Source: Spirochaetota bacterium (GTDB lineage: Bacteria > Spirochaetota > Spirochaetia > Treponematales > Treponemataceae). Taken from it: 64,000 bases of DNA. Under the pieces are notes generated by a model, which saw nothing but the letters and a program-made list of their open reading frames with translations, did no database searches and was not told the DNA's origin. The stretch is taken from assembly GCA_023398165.1 (NCBI GenBank), contig JAEWSQ010000021.1, positions 1 to 64,000 on the forward strand. The letters are read 5' to 3'. Positions 8,776 to 17,457 of the stretch are shown in pieces. The position numbers were made by a program, and so were the translations under genes. The stretch's first letter is position 1; each line of letters begins with the position of its first letter.

Positions 8776-8797
8776 GAGAGAAACCGGAGGGAGTTAT

Positions 8798-10501
8798 ATG
8801 AAAAAAACAACAGGTATCGGATCTAAAATATTACTATTGGCAGTATTATTGGAAATTATTGCCGTTGTCATTATCTTAATCGCTAACGCCGCAGTTAAAA
8901 GAGGTTCTGACGGTGTGGATTTTATTTACAACAATAATCTGCTTGGTGTACTCAATGCAGCAGAAATTAAGGCCGAAATAAACGACACAGGATCTACAGC
9001 CCTTCAGATTATTTTAAATCAGGGCAACGTACAAAAAATTAACACGTATTACAAGGCAATTCAGGATAAGAAGAAAAATCTTGACAGTTTTTTTAAGGAA
9101 TATCAAAAAACCATTTTTTCTGAAGAAGACAAAAAAATGATTCTTGAACTGGAAGAATACTGCACTTCTTATTACACTCTGCTCGACCAGCTTACGGAGA
9201 ATGCCAAAGATACAGGATATAAGGGTTTGTATGAATATGCTTCAAATGTTATTACTCCAATACGCGTAAATTCAATTCTTCCGCTTGTGAATGAGATTCT
9301 AGAGGGAAATATATATGCAGCCCAGATTGAATACGATGATGTGCACAGCAATGCTCTGCAGTCTTTAGTGCTTGTGTATGTTCTTCTCGGTCTAGGGCTC
9401 GCTTTTTCCATCGGACTTTCTGTAACGATTACCGCAAGTATAACAAAACCGGTAAAAAAAATTGTACTTAACTTACGGGACAGCACTTCTCAAATTGCAG
9501 TTTCAAGCGCTCAGCTTGCGGATTCTTCTCAATCGATAGCAAACGGAGCACAGGAACAGGCTGCAGGCATTGAAGAAACAACAGCTTCTCTGGAAGAGCT
9601 TTCTTCGATGGTAAAACAGAATGTTGCCAATGCACGGCAGGCAAGTATTCTCTCAGAGAAGGCGCAGACTTCAAGCACTCAGGGCTTCGAAAAGATGTCT
9701 GCAATGGTCAAAGCAATGGAAAACATTTCTAAATCTACCGAGGAAATACATGCAGTAATCGATGTCATAGACAGTATTGCATTCCAGACAAACATGCTTG
9801 CCTTAAATGCGGCAGTTGAAGCAGCCCGCGCCGGAGAAGCAGGACTGGGTTTTGCGGTTGTTGCCGATGAGGTAAAAAACCTTGCAACACGATCGTCTGA
9901 GTCTGCAAAAGAAACTGCCGCGATGATTAAAGAAACTATCAAAAATGTTGAAAGCGGGCTTTCATTATCAAGAGAGATGGAAGAACTTTTTTCAAGCATG
10001 ATGCAGAATTCCAAACAGGTTTTTGAAATGAACAGGGAAGTTGAAAGCGCATCTGCTCAACAGGATGAGGGGATCGGTCAAGTTGGTTCTGCAATGATGC
10101 AGTTTGATACTGTTGTACAGGCTAATGCCTCCCAGGCAGAGGAAACAGCCAGTGCAGCAGAAGAGATGAACAGTCAAGTACTCCTTATTAATTCCACTGT
10201 ACAGAATTTAAACACGGTTATTATGGGATCCCGTAAAACTCAGACTGTTCAAGAAAGCGTTTCTGCCTCTCACAATACTTCTTTTAAAAAAGATCCTATA
10301 GACAGTACCCCAAAAACTGATAAAAACAGGATCAAACAAACAGAACAAGCTAATAAATCACCGGGTAAAACCGTTCTTATTCAAAACAATGAACCTAAAC
10401 CCAAGAAAAATGAGGTAAAAAAGGAGCAGATAGTAAAACAAACAGAAAAACACCTTATTAGTTTTGAAGATGACGAGGATTTTAAGAAATCGGAGCAATA
10501 A
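8798..10501 (+). CDS. mcp: Methyl-accepting chemotaxis protein, second copy
   Basis: 567 residues. The start at 8798 (MKKTTGIGSK) has CCGGAGGGAG before it; an in-frame codon 48 bases upstream lies inside cheW and lacks a site. The architecture is the same as the MCP at 2534: membrane segment, helical periplasmic sensor of about 150 residues, second membrane segment near 203-225, a short ITKPV linker in place of full HAMP, then a long signalling coiled coil with the identical tip motif. The signalling halves are nearly interchangeable while the sensors differ, pointing to a duplication with altered ligand. The Lys/Pro-rich linker and the C-terminal HLISFEDDEDFKKSEQ repeat the tail seen in the first MCP. 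Confidence 0.94.
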   Translation: MKKTTGIGSKILLLAVLLEIIAVVIILIANAAVKRGSDGVDFIYNNNLLGVLNAAEIKAEINDTGSTALQIILNQGNVQKINTYYKAIQDKKKNLDSFFKEYQKTIFSEEDKKMILELEEYCTSYYTLLDQLTENAKDTGYKGLYEYASNVITPIRVNSILPLVNEILEGNIYAAQIEYDDVHSNALQSLVLVYVLLGLGLAFSIGLSVTITASITKPVKKIVLNLRDSTSQIAVSSAQLADSSQSIANGAQEQAAGIEETTASLEELSSMVKQNVANARQASILSEKAQTSSTQGFEKMSAMVKAMENISKSTEEIHAVIDVIDSIAFQTNMLALNAAVEAARAGEAGLGFAVVADEVKNLATRSSESAKETAAMIKETIKNVESGLSLSREMEELFSSMMQNSKQVFEMNREVESASAQQDEGIGQVGSAMMQFDTVVQANASQAEETASAAEEMNSQVLLINSTVQNLNTVIMGSRKTQTVQESVSASHNTSFKKDPIDSTPKTDKNRIKQTEQANKSPGKTVLIQNNEPKPKKNEVKKEQIVKQTEKHLISFEDDEDFKKSEQ

Positions 10502-10512
10502 AGGTATTAAGA

Positions 10513-11292
10513 ATGTTTAGTATTAAGAAAAGCCGGATTAATGAGATACGTGAACTCGTATACCGGGAATTCGGCATTCATATTTCCGACAGTAAGATCG
10601 GGAGTATTGAACCGAAAATTCATAAACTCCTCATTAACGAAAAATACGAAACAGCGGAGGATTTTTTTTCTGAACTGGAAAAAGGCAGTCCTGGAAGCAG
10701 AGAACTCCTAATAAAATACATAACGACAAACCATACCTACTTTTTCCGGGAAGCCGAACATTTTACCCATCTCGTAGAGGATGTTAAGCAAAAAGGGGGA
10801 TCGAGCGTAACTATATGGTGTGCAGCCTCCTCAACAGGAGAGGAACCCTACAGTATTGCCATGTCACTTCTCGATGAGGGTATTTCCAATTTCAAAATCC
10901 TCGCCTCCGATCTTGACCGCTCAGTCCTAGAGGAATTTAACGAAGGCATTTATCATGATAACCGGTTTATTAAAACAACTAAGTATCAGAAATTAAAATA
11001 CTTTACCAAGGAAAGTGAAGGCGTTTTCAAAATCCGCAGCGAACTGCGTAAACATATATGCATAAAAAGACTGAATCTTATGGACGATCTTTCTTTTGAT
11101 CAGCCTTTTGACTATATCTTCTGCAGAAATGTATTCATATACTTTGATGATGCATCGCGGCAAAAAACACTCGCCATGCTTGCCAAAAACTTACGCTCCG
11201 GCGGAAAATTGTATATTGGACATACAGAAACGTTATTCTCTTTTCCGCCTTCACTCCGCAGAGAAGCTAATTCTGTATACAGGAAACTATAA
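10513..11292 (+). CDS. cheR: MCP glutamate methyltransferase CheR
   Basis: 259 residues. An all-helical N-terminal domain is followed by a SAM-binding domain: NHTYFFREAEHF, WCAASSTGEEPYSIAM (SAM loop) and FDYIFCRNVFIYFD are hallmark CheR stretches. It uses S-adenosylmethionine to methylate receptor glutamates for adaptation and partners with CheB next door. The gene starts 11 bases after the second MCP, with a weak AAGG site. Length matches the family (about 270-290), slightly short at the N terminus. Confidence 0.95.
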   Translation: MFSIKKSRINEIRELVYREFGIHISDSKIGSIEPKIHKLLINEKYETAEDFFSELEKGSPGSRELLIKYITTNHTYFFREAEHFTHLVEDVKQKGGSSVTIWCAASSTGEEPYSIAMSLLDEGISNFKILASDLDRSVLEEFNEGIYHDNRFIKTTKYQKLKYFTKESEGVFKIRSELRKHICIKRLNLMDDLSFDQPFDYIFCRNVFIYFDDASRQKTLAMLAKNLRSGGKLYIGHTETLFSFPPSLRREANSVYRKL

Positions 11293-11316
11293 CGACTCTA
11301 TGCGAGGAGTACAATT

Positions 11317-12381
11317 ATGAAAAAGATAAAGGTGCTGATTGTTGATGATTCTGCCATTGTCCGCGATATACTCACCCGCCGCTTATCAGAGCATCCGGCT
11401 ATAGAAGTTGTCGGAAGCGCACCCGATCCTTTTATAGCCAGAAACAAAATTGAATCGCAGGAAATTGATGTAATAACTCTCGATATTGAAATGCCGCGCA
11501 TGGACGGACTTACCTTTCTTAAATATTTAATGAAGTATAAACCTCTTCCGGTCATCATTGTAAGCTCTCTTACAGAAGGGCAGAATCAGGCGGCTCTTGA
11601 AGCCCTTGAACGCGGAGCGGTCGATATTGTCAGTAAATCCGGCGGTCCGTACTCTGTGGAGGAAATTTCCGAAGAACTTGCTGAAAAAATTGTTGAAGCG
11701 GCATCGGTTTCAAAAACAAGACTTGCATCCGCATCGGAGCGCCTGCAGTCTTCAATAGAGGTAAACAATAAAAAACCCTTTACGCGCTCTGCCCTGTCGC
11801 AAATAAGTACAACCCATAAACTGCTTGTAGTAGGCGCCTCAACCGGAGGCACTATAGCAATGGAGGAAATTTTTACAAAATTCACTCCCGACTTTCCTCC
11901 CACTCTTGCAGTGATTCATATGCCTGAACACTTTACCGCTTCGTTCGCAAACAGGCTTGACACCCTGTGCCAGGTTCATGTGAAAGAAGCGGAGGACGGA
12001 GAACTTGTAATGCCTGCAACAGTATATATTGCTCCGGGCGGCTATCATATGCAGGTGGCAACTTCCGGAGCAAACAGAATTATCCGCATAAAAAACGGAC
12101 CGCGGCTCCACGGACAACGCCCTGCAGTGGATATTTTATTTGACTCTGCGGCGGAAAAAATCGGTAAGAACTGCATCGCGGTTCTCATGACCGGCATGGG
12201 AAGAGACGGAGCTTCCGGTTTAAAAAAAATCAAGGATTCAGGCGGATATACCATTGCCCAGGACGAAGCATCGTGTATCGTCTTCGGCATGCCCAAAGAA
12301 GCCATAGCTCTGGGCGGACACTGCGAAATTACACCGCTTACCGATATTCCCAAGGCGATAACCAAACAGCTTAAACTGTAG
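11317..12381 (+). CDS. cheB: Chemotaxis methylesterase/deamidase CheB
   Basis: 354 residues. The N-terminal receiver has D10/D11 and phospho-acceptor D56 (TLDIEMPRMDG). A linker near 115-165 leads to the esterase domain with the triad S175 (GASTGGT), H201 (IHMPEH) and D297 (GMGRDGA). It removes methyl groups from MCPs when phosphorylated by CheA. It is the last gene of the cluster, with GAGGAG before ATG. No CheC, CheD, CheX or CheV is present, so adaptation here looks like the simple CheR/CheB type. Confidence 0.96.
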   Translation: MKKIKVLIVDDSAIVRDILTRRLSEHPAIEVVGSAPDPFIARNKIESQEIDVITLDIEMPRMDGLTFLKYLMKYKPLPVIIVSSLTEGQNQAALEALERGAVDIVSKSGGPYSVEEISEELAEKIVEAASVSKTRLASASERLQSSIEVNNKKPFTRSALSQISTTHKLLVVGASTGGTIAMEEIFTKFTPDFPPTLAVIHMPEHFTASFANRLDTLCQVHVKEAEDGELVMPATVYIAPGGYHMQVATSGANRIIRIKNGPRLHGQRPAVDILFDSAAEKIGKNCIAVLMTGMGRDGASGLKKIKDSGGYTIAQDEASCIVFGMPKEAIALGGHCEITPLTDIPKAITKQLKL

Positions 12382-12421
12382 TACAGCCGGACCTTTTGGA
12401 AGGAATCTGTCTTGTTAAAGT

Positions 12422-13102
12422 CTATTTTTCTGCATCAGAACTATTTGGAGCGGCTTTTTTTGAGCTGTTCACAGGTGTTTTCCGCGAGGAAGCTTGCGTC
12501 TTTCTTCCTGATCTCTGCGGTGCTTTTGCCGTAAAACCTATAGCGCTTCCTGCAAGACCTCCTGCAAGATGAGCAAAATTAGCAAGAGAAGAAGTATCGA
12601 TTGCATAATATAATTCCCTGAAAAGAAAGAGAAATGCAGCAAACAAAAAAGACATGGGAATGGAAGATCCGTCAAGAGAAGTAAATGAGGCTAAAAGTAT
12701 CATCATAAATGCGATCCCGGTACCGCCGGTGAGTACAGTAGATGAAAAAGCTGCATTTAATATACCCGAAACGAGAGCTGTCACGGACATCATGAGAAAA
12801 ATGACAATTGAACCATACCTCGTTTCCAGCTGAGGTCCCAATAAGAGTATGAAAGCAAGATCTGAAGCGAAGACAGACCAGGAATTACCGCCTAATACAT
12901 GGAAAAGCAGCCTTGCATACTCCAGTGGCTTATACCAGACAAAAGATCCTTCGTACCCCTGTGCACAAGGGGATGAAAAGAATTGAGACAGAGAGGGAAA
13001 CAAATCGCGCGAAAGCAGCAGGATAATAAGCGAAGAGAATGAAAACAACAGGGAAACAGGGGCGTCAATAAAGACCGGACTTTGCTTTTTCCGTACAGCC
13101 AT
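12422..13102 (-). CDS. Rhomboid-family membrane protein, catalytic Ser replaced by Thr
   Basis: 226 residues with about six hydrophobic segments and a basic, Ser/Lys-rich cytoplasmic tail of about 45 residues. Features of rhomboid proteases are visible: an extended first loop, a pattern resembling the helix after it (ASDLAFILLLGPQLETRYGS), GGTG where the family has GxSG, and the second catalytic residue H178 in NFAHLAGGLAG. The nucleophile position is T128, not Ser. The NW motif before TM2 reads as GGNSW. It may be a pseudoprotease that binds membrane clients, or a rare Thr variant. It starts one base after the exonuclease III stop and is co-transcribed with it; ribosome site CGGAG. Confidence 0.72.
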   Translation of the reverse strand: MAVRKKQSPVFIDAPVSLLFSFSSLIILLLSRDLFPSLSQFFSSPCAQGYEGSFVWYKPLEYARLLFHVLGGNSWSVFASDLAFILLLGPQLETRYGSIVIFLMMSVTALVSGILNAAFSSTVLTGGTGIAFMMILLASFTSLDGSSIPMSFLFAAFLFLFRELYYAIDTSSLANFAHLAGGLAGSAIGFTAKAPQRSGRKTQASSRKTPVNSSKKAAPNSSDAEK

Positions 13103-13103
13103 T

Positions 13104-13892
13104 TTAAAACTCCGCAGAAATTTTTACAGGACAGTGATCTGATCCCGTAACTTCGGCCATGATTACGGAAGAAGCAATCTTCGGCACAAATGCGTCATTA
13201 ACACACTGATAATCTATGCGCCACCCTATGTTTTTTTCCCGGGCTTTAAACCGGTACGACCACCAAGTGTATTGCCGTGGTTCTGAATTAAATTTTCTAA
13301 AGACATCACAGTAGCCGGAACTGGTGAACGCATCCATCCACGATCTTTCTTCAGGAAGATAGCCCGGATTTCCCTCATTAGCCTTGGGGTTTGCAAGATC
13401 TATGGGTTTGTGGGCAATATTGTAGTCGCCGCACAGAATTACATCTATTCCTCTGGAAACAAAGCTGTTGCAGAACTCAAGCATCGCACTGCAGTAATCC
13501 AATTTGTATGCAAGCCGCGCACCGGCTTCCTGACTGTTGGGGAAATATGCGCTTATAACAACTGTCGAACCGAATACCGCTGCCAGCGTTCTCCCTTCAT
13601 CGTCAAACTCGCTGATTCCCATGAGAAGAACTTCATCCGGCTCGGTTTTAGTATACAGTGCGGTGCCGGAGTAGCCTGCCTTTTTTGCAGAAGACCAGAA
13701 TGACTTATAGGAAATAAGGGCGTTGTCTACAGAAAGGCGGGGATTCATGAGCTCATCAGATAACTGTGAAGGATTTGCCTTGGTTTCCTGAATACAGACA
13801 ACATCGGCATTGGAAGATAGCAGCCATGGAATAAAGCTTTTCTTTTCCACAGCACGAATGCCGTTAACATTCCACGAAATAATTTCTTTCAT
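13104..13892 (-). CDS. xth: Exodeoxyribonuclease III / AP endonuclease
   Basis: 262 residues, an endonuclease/exonuclease/phosphatase fold. The N-terminal ISWNVNGIRA carries the metal-binding Asn, VCIQETKA the catalytic Glu, LCGDYNIAHKPIDLANP the Asp/Asn pair, and the C terminus TGSDHCPVKI the Asp-His. All expected catalytic residues are there. It nicks DNA at abasic sites and trims 3' ends in base-excision repair. Length matches ExoIII (about 255-270). It reads away from clpS and is followed one base later by the rhomboid-like gene. Confidence 0.96.
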   Translation of the reverse strand: MKEIISWNVNGIRAVEKKSFIPWLLSSNADVVCIQETKANPSQLSDELMNPRLSVDNALISYKSFWSSAKKAGYSGTALYTKTEPDEVLLMGISEFDDEGRTLAAVFGSTVVISAYFPNSQEAGARLAYKLDYCSAMLEFCNSFVSRGIDVILCGDYNIAHKPIDLANPKANEGNPGYLPEERSWMDAFTSSGYCDVFRKFNSEPRQYTWWSYRFKAREKNIGWRIDYQCVNDAFVPKIASSVIMAEVTGSDHCPVKISAEF

Positions 13893-14001
13893 ACAGCTAA
13901 GTTTCGTGTATTTTTAAGAAAAAAGCAATAAAAACACGCTTTCAAACTGATAAATATGATTTTTTGTTGAATAATTTGTAAAATTTTCGTATTTTAAACA
14001 A

Positions 14002-14056
14002 AGCACAGTGAATTCAATTTAGTAAAAATTGTCATTCATTTTTGCTGTGCTATAAT
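14002..14056 (+). promoter_or_regulatory. clpS promoter with flanking inverted repeat
   Basis: TTGTCA (14029-14034), a 16-base spacer and a perfect TATAAT (14051-14056). AGCACAG (14002-14008) and CTGTGCT (14045-14051) form an inverted repeat that brackets the -35 box and touches the -10. The promoter is strong; the repeat as an operator is inferred. Confidence 0.65.
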
Positions 14057-14079
14057 CTACTGTGGAATGAAGGTAATCG

Positions 14080-14391
14080 ATGAGCTGGAAGCTGGAAGAC
14101 TCCAAGGAAAGTTCCTTTTATGTTGAAACCGACATTGAAGAGCCTAAGAGCTATAAAGTGGTATTGTTCAATGATGATTACACGACAAAGGAATTTGTGG
14201 TGGAGGTTCTTATAAACAGGTTTCATAAAAGCCGGCCGGAGGCTTTCATTATTATGGAAACAGTTCATCGTTCCCAATCCGCGGTGGTGGGAGTGTATCC
14301 GTATGATATTGCTGCAACCCGCGTTGCCCTGACTGTTAATGATGCCCGCGCACAGGGATTCCCTCTGCGCTGTGAACTGGAGGCGGTGTGA
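14080..14391 (+). CDS. clpS: ClpS, N-degron adaptor of ClpA
   Basis: 103 residues. The core motif VVLFNDDYTTKEFVVEVL and later VVGVYPYDIAATRV match the ClpS fold that binds N-terminal Leu, Phe, Tyr and Trp and hands substrates to ClpA. The NDD and the ligand-pocket residues are kept; the family's VHREG is VHRSQ here. ATG at 14080 follows GAAGG. Its stop overlaps the GTG start of clpA (GTGA), so the two are translationally coupled. Confidence 0.96.
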   Translation: MSWKLEDSKESSFYVETDIEEPKSYKVVLFNDDYTTKEFVVEVLINRFHKSRPEAFIIMETVHRSQSAVVGVYPYDIAATRVALTVNDARAQGFPLRCELEAV

Positions 14392-16721
14392 GAATTAATG
14401 CACAATTACAGGAAATACTGAATAAAGCATTGGCAGATGCCCGTGAATCTCATCATGAATTTATAACTCCTGAGCATGTATTGAAGGCTTCTCTTGAATT
14501 TGATCAGGTAAAATCCATGCTTAATGCATGCGGTGCCGACATAGATTATATTTACGAAAGTACTGTCGATTTTTTAGATAAACACATACCGATAGTAAAA
14601 TCGGGAGATCCTATTCAGACCATAGGGTTTACCTCTGTCATGGATAGAACTTTTTTTAACTGCGCCGCAGCTGAAAAAAAAGATGTTGAATTCTCAGATT
14701 TTCTCGTAAGTCTTCTCGATGAAAATGAAAACCACTGCAGTTATTTTCTGAAACGCTCGGGTGTTTCCAGATTGAGACTTCTTGAAGTTATTAGTTATCC
14801 GCCTCAGTACAGCGACGAAGATACAGAACTTCAGAGTCTTATAGACAAAATTGAATCCTCGCAGTACAGCGATCAGAGCCGCTGGGAAGAGGGGCTCAAA
14901 ACGGGAAATCCCGGCAGCCAAAGTCAGAAGCCTTTAAAAAGAAAAGACGATAAGAAACCCTTACTGGAACGCTTTACCCGCAACCTCACCCAGGCTGCTA
15001 AAGACGGGGAGCTCGACATTCTTGTCGGGAGGGAAAACGAAATTGAAAGAACCGTACAGGTTTTGTGCAGACGGACGAAAAATAATCCCATTCATGTGGG
15101 AGACGCAGGGGTCGGTAAGACTGCCATAACCGAAGGGCTTGCCCAGCGGATTATACAGGGAACTGTACCCGAATTTTTAAAAGATTTTACCGTATTGAGT
15201 CTGGATATGGGTTCACTCATCGCAGGAACAAAATTCCGCGGGGAATTTGAAGAGAGAATTAAGAGAATTACTGAAGAACTGGTAAAAAAAGAAAATACAA
15301 TTCTTTTTATTGATGAAATTCACACCATAGTCGGCGCCGGATCGGGAGCAAGCGGAAGCCTTGATGCATCCAATCTGCTCAAACCGGTTCTCTCACAGGG
15401 AAAACTGAGATGTATAGGGTCAACAACGTATGAGGAGTATTCCAAGTACTTTGAAAAAGACCGTGCGCTTGCCCGCCGGTTTCAAAAAATAGATATTACA
15501 GAGCCCACAGAAAATGACACAGTTGCCATACTGCAGGGATTAAAGAGCCGTTACGAGGAGCACCACAAGGTTTCCTACACCGATGATGCGCTGCGCAGTG
15601 CTGTAGAACTTGCAAAGCTCTATATTAGCGACAGGAGACTGCCGGATAAAGCGATTGATGTTATAGATGAAGCGGGCTCCTACCTGCGCATTCATCCGGA
15701 AGAAGGCGCTATTGTAAAGACAGCGCTCATTGAAAAAGTTGTTTCCAAAATTGCCCGCATACCGGAACGGTCAGTATCGTTCAGCGAGAAGGACAGATTA
15801 AAGAATCTAAGTGCGGCGCTGCACGATTCTATATTCGGCCAGGATGAAGCAATTAATGCCGTCGTAAAGGCGGTAAAAAGATCCCGTGCAGGATTCCGCG
15901 AGCAGGACAAACCGGTAGCAAACTTTCTTTTTGCAGGACCTACGGGAGTGGGAAAAACTGAACTAGCAAAGACGCTTTCACAAAGCCTCGGCATTCCCCT
16001 TCTCCGCTACGACATGAGCGAGTATCAGGAAAAACATACGGTGAGCCGTCTCATAGGATCCCCCCCGGGATACGTTGGGTTTGAAGAGGGAGGGCTTTTA
16101 ACCGATGCGGTACGCAAGGAACCCAATGCTGTTATTCTTCTTGATGAAATAGAAAAAGCCCACCCCGATATTTTTAATCTCCTCCTTCAGATTATGGATT
16201 ACGCATCCCTCACCGACAACCAGGGTAGAAAGGCTGATTTCAGAAACTGCATACTGATAATGACAAGCAATGCCGGAGCGCGCGATATAAGTAAATCTAT
16301 GATTGGTTTTGGAGAAAGAAAGCATTCGTCGAGCGCAATTCATGATGCTGTTGAAAAACTTTTTACCCCCGAATTCCGCAACCGCCTCGATGCAGTTATA
16401 CCGTTTAACAATCTTGATCCTGAAATTATAGTATCAATAACCAAAAACGAGGTTAAGAAGCTTTCGGGACGCCTTGCGGCAAAGAATGTTGAGCTTGAAG
16501 TAAGCGGCGAGTGCCTTGCCTTCCTTGCAAAAGAAGGATACTCCCATGAATTCGGAGCTAGAAACATTGCAAGGACAATAGATATACAGATATCGGAAAA
16601 GCTTGTGGATGAGGTGCTGTTCGGCGTTCTGGAACACGGCGGAAAAGCCTTCTGTGATATAGACAATAATTGTGTTACAATGCGGTATGAAGTCGAAAAA
16701 AGTAAGTCAAAGAAAAGATGA
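14388..16721 (+). CDS. clpA: ClpA, AAA+ unfoldase of the ClpAP protease
   Basis: 777 residues with a GTG start behind GGAGG, overlapping clpS. The N-terminal Clp repeat domain (1-150) is followed by AAA-1 (Walker A GDAGVGKT, Walker B LFIDEIHT) and AAA-2 (Walker A GPTGVGKT, Walker B ILLDEIEKAHP, sensor GFGERKH). It lacks the long coiled-coil middle domain of ClpB, which with the clpS partner marks it as ClpA. It unfolds substrates and threads them into ClpP; clpP is not in this window. A charged linker lies at about 160-200. The end overlaps the start of aat. Confidence 0.96.
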   Translation: MRINAQLQEILNKALADARESHHEFITPEHVLKASLEFDQVKSMLNACGADIDYIYESTVDFLDKHIPIVKSGDPIQTIGFTSVMDRTFFNCAAAEKKDVEFSDFLVSLLDENENHCSYFLKRSGVSRLRLLEVISYPPQYSDEDTELQSLIDKIESSQYSDQSRWEEGLKTGNPGSQSQKPLKRKDDKKPLLERFTRNLTQAAKDGELDILVGRENEIERTVQVLCRRTKNNPIHVGDAGVGKTAITEGLAQRIIQGTVPEFLKDFTVLSLDMGSLIAGTKFRGEFEERIKRITEELVKKENTILFIDEIHTIVGAGSGASGSLDASNLLKPVLSQGKLRCIGSTTYEEYSKYFEKDRALARRFQKIDITEPTENDTVAILQGLKSRYEEHHKVSYTDDALRSAVELAKLYISDRRLPDKAIDVIDEAGSYLRIHPEEGAIVKTALIEKVVSKIARIPERSVSFSEKDRLKNLSAALHDSIFGQDEAINAVVKAVKRSRAGFREQDKPVANFLFAGPTGVGKTELAKTLSQSLGIPLLRYDMSEYQEKHTVSRLIGSPPGYVGFEEGGLLTDAVRKEPNAVILLDEIEKAHPDIFNLLLQIMDYASLTDNQGRKADFRNCILIMTSNAGARDISKSMIGFGERKHSSSAIHDAVEKLFTPEFRNRLDAVIPFNNLDPEIIVSITKNEVKKLSGRLAAKNVELEVSGECLAFLAKEGYSHEFGARNIARTIDIQISEKLVDEVLFGVLEHGGKAFCDIDNNCVTMRYEVEKSKSKKR

Positions 16722-17457
16722 TGATGATTTTCCGTATATTCCAATAGATTACTATTTTGAGTTCCCCGATCCCGAAGAAAGTGAAGGCGGCACAGTCTGC
16801 TGTAATGGAAATCTTTCTCCGGGGATGCTCCGTTCTGCCTATCTTCAGGGTATCTTTCCCTGGTATAATCAGGATGAACCGGTTATCTGGTGGTCTCCCG
16901 ATCCGCGCTTTGTTCTTTTTCCCGATAAACTTCATGTTCCCTCCCGTCTTGACCGGTTTATCAGACAGAATGATAAAAAAGCTGCCTGCAATGATCCTGA
17001 GGCCTTCACATTCACTTCAGATACCTGTTTTGAGACTGTCATACGGAACTGCTCCGCAACTCCCCGCAACGGTCAGGCCGGCACTTGGATCGGGGAGGAT
17101 GTAATAGAAGCCTACTGTGAATTCCACCGCCTGGGGTATGCACACTCGTTTGAAACATGGCAGGACGGAAAGCTTGCAGGAGGATTTTACGGAGTTCTCA
17201 TGGGAAGCATCTTCTTCGGGGAATCAATGTTTACCCATGTTCCGGAAGCAGCAAAAGCTGCCTTCGTGCGCTTTGTTAAAGCCTTTGAAAAATCCGGCGG
17301 TAAACTCATTGATTCTCAAATTTACACTGATAATATAGCACGTTTCGGCGGTAAAAATATAAGCAGGAGCGCGTTTCTGCATTTCATCGAACTATATATT
17401 CATACCCCGATGAAGCATAATCTTTTATATGCATTTATGCAGGAAGATCTCGTCTAA
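16687..17457 (+). CDS. aat: Leucyl/phenylalanyl-tRNA-protein transferase
   Basis: 256 residues from ATG 16687; an in-frame GTG at 16672 is the alternative, and neither has a strong ribosome site. Family blocks are present: GNLSPGMLRSAYLQGIFPWY, IWWSPDPRFVL, WIGEDVIEAYCEFHRLGYAHSFE (split by the substrate pocket) and GGFYGVLMGSIFFGESMF. It transfers Leu or Phe from tRNA to N-terminal Lys/Arg, creating the degron read by ClpS. It overlaps the clpA end by 35 bases and its stop overlaps the next start (TAATG). The gene order clpS-clpA-aat places degron writer, reader and unfoldase in one operon. Confidence 0.94.
   Translation: MKSKKVSQRKDDDDFPYIPIDYYFEFPDPEESEGGTVCCNGNLSPGMLRSAYLQGIFPWYNQDEPVIWWSPDPRFVLFPDKLHVPSRLDRFIRQNDKKAACNDPEAFTFTSDTCFETVIRNCSATPRNGQAGTWIGEDVIEAYCEFHRLGYAHSFETWQDGKLAGGFYGVLMGSIFFGESMFTHVPEAAKAAFVRFVKAFEKSGGKLIDSQIYTDNIARFGGKNISRSAFLHFIELYIHTPMKHNLLYAFMQEDLV

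Noticed and set aside
12382..12421. Terminator between cheB and the convergent rhomboid-like gene
   Set aside because: Only a weak CCTTTTGGAAGG fold with no T-run; not supported.
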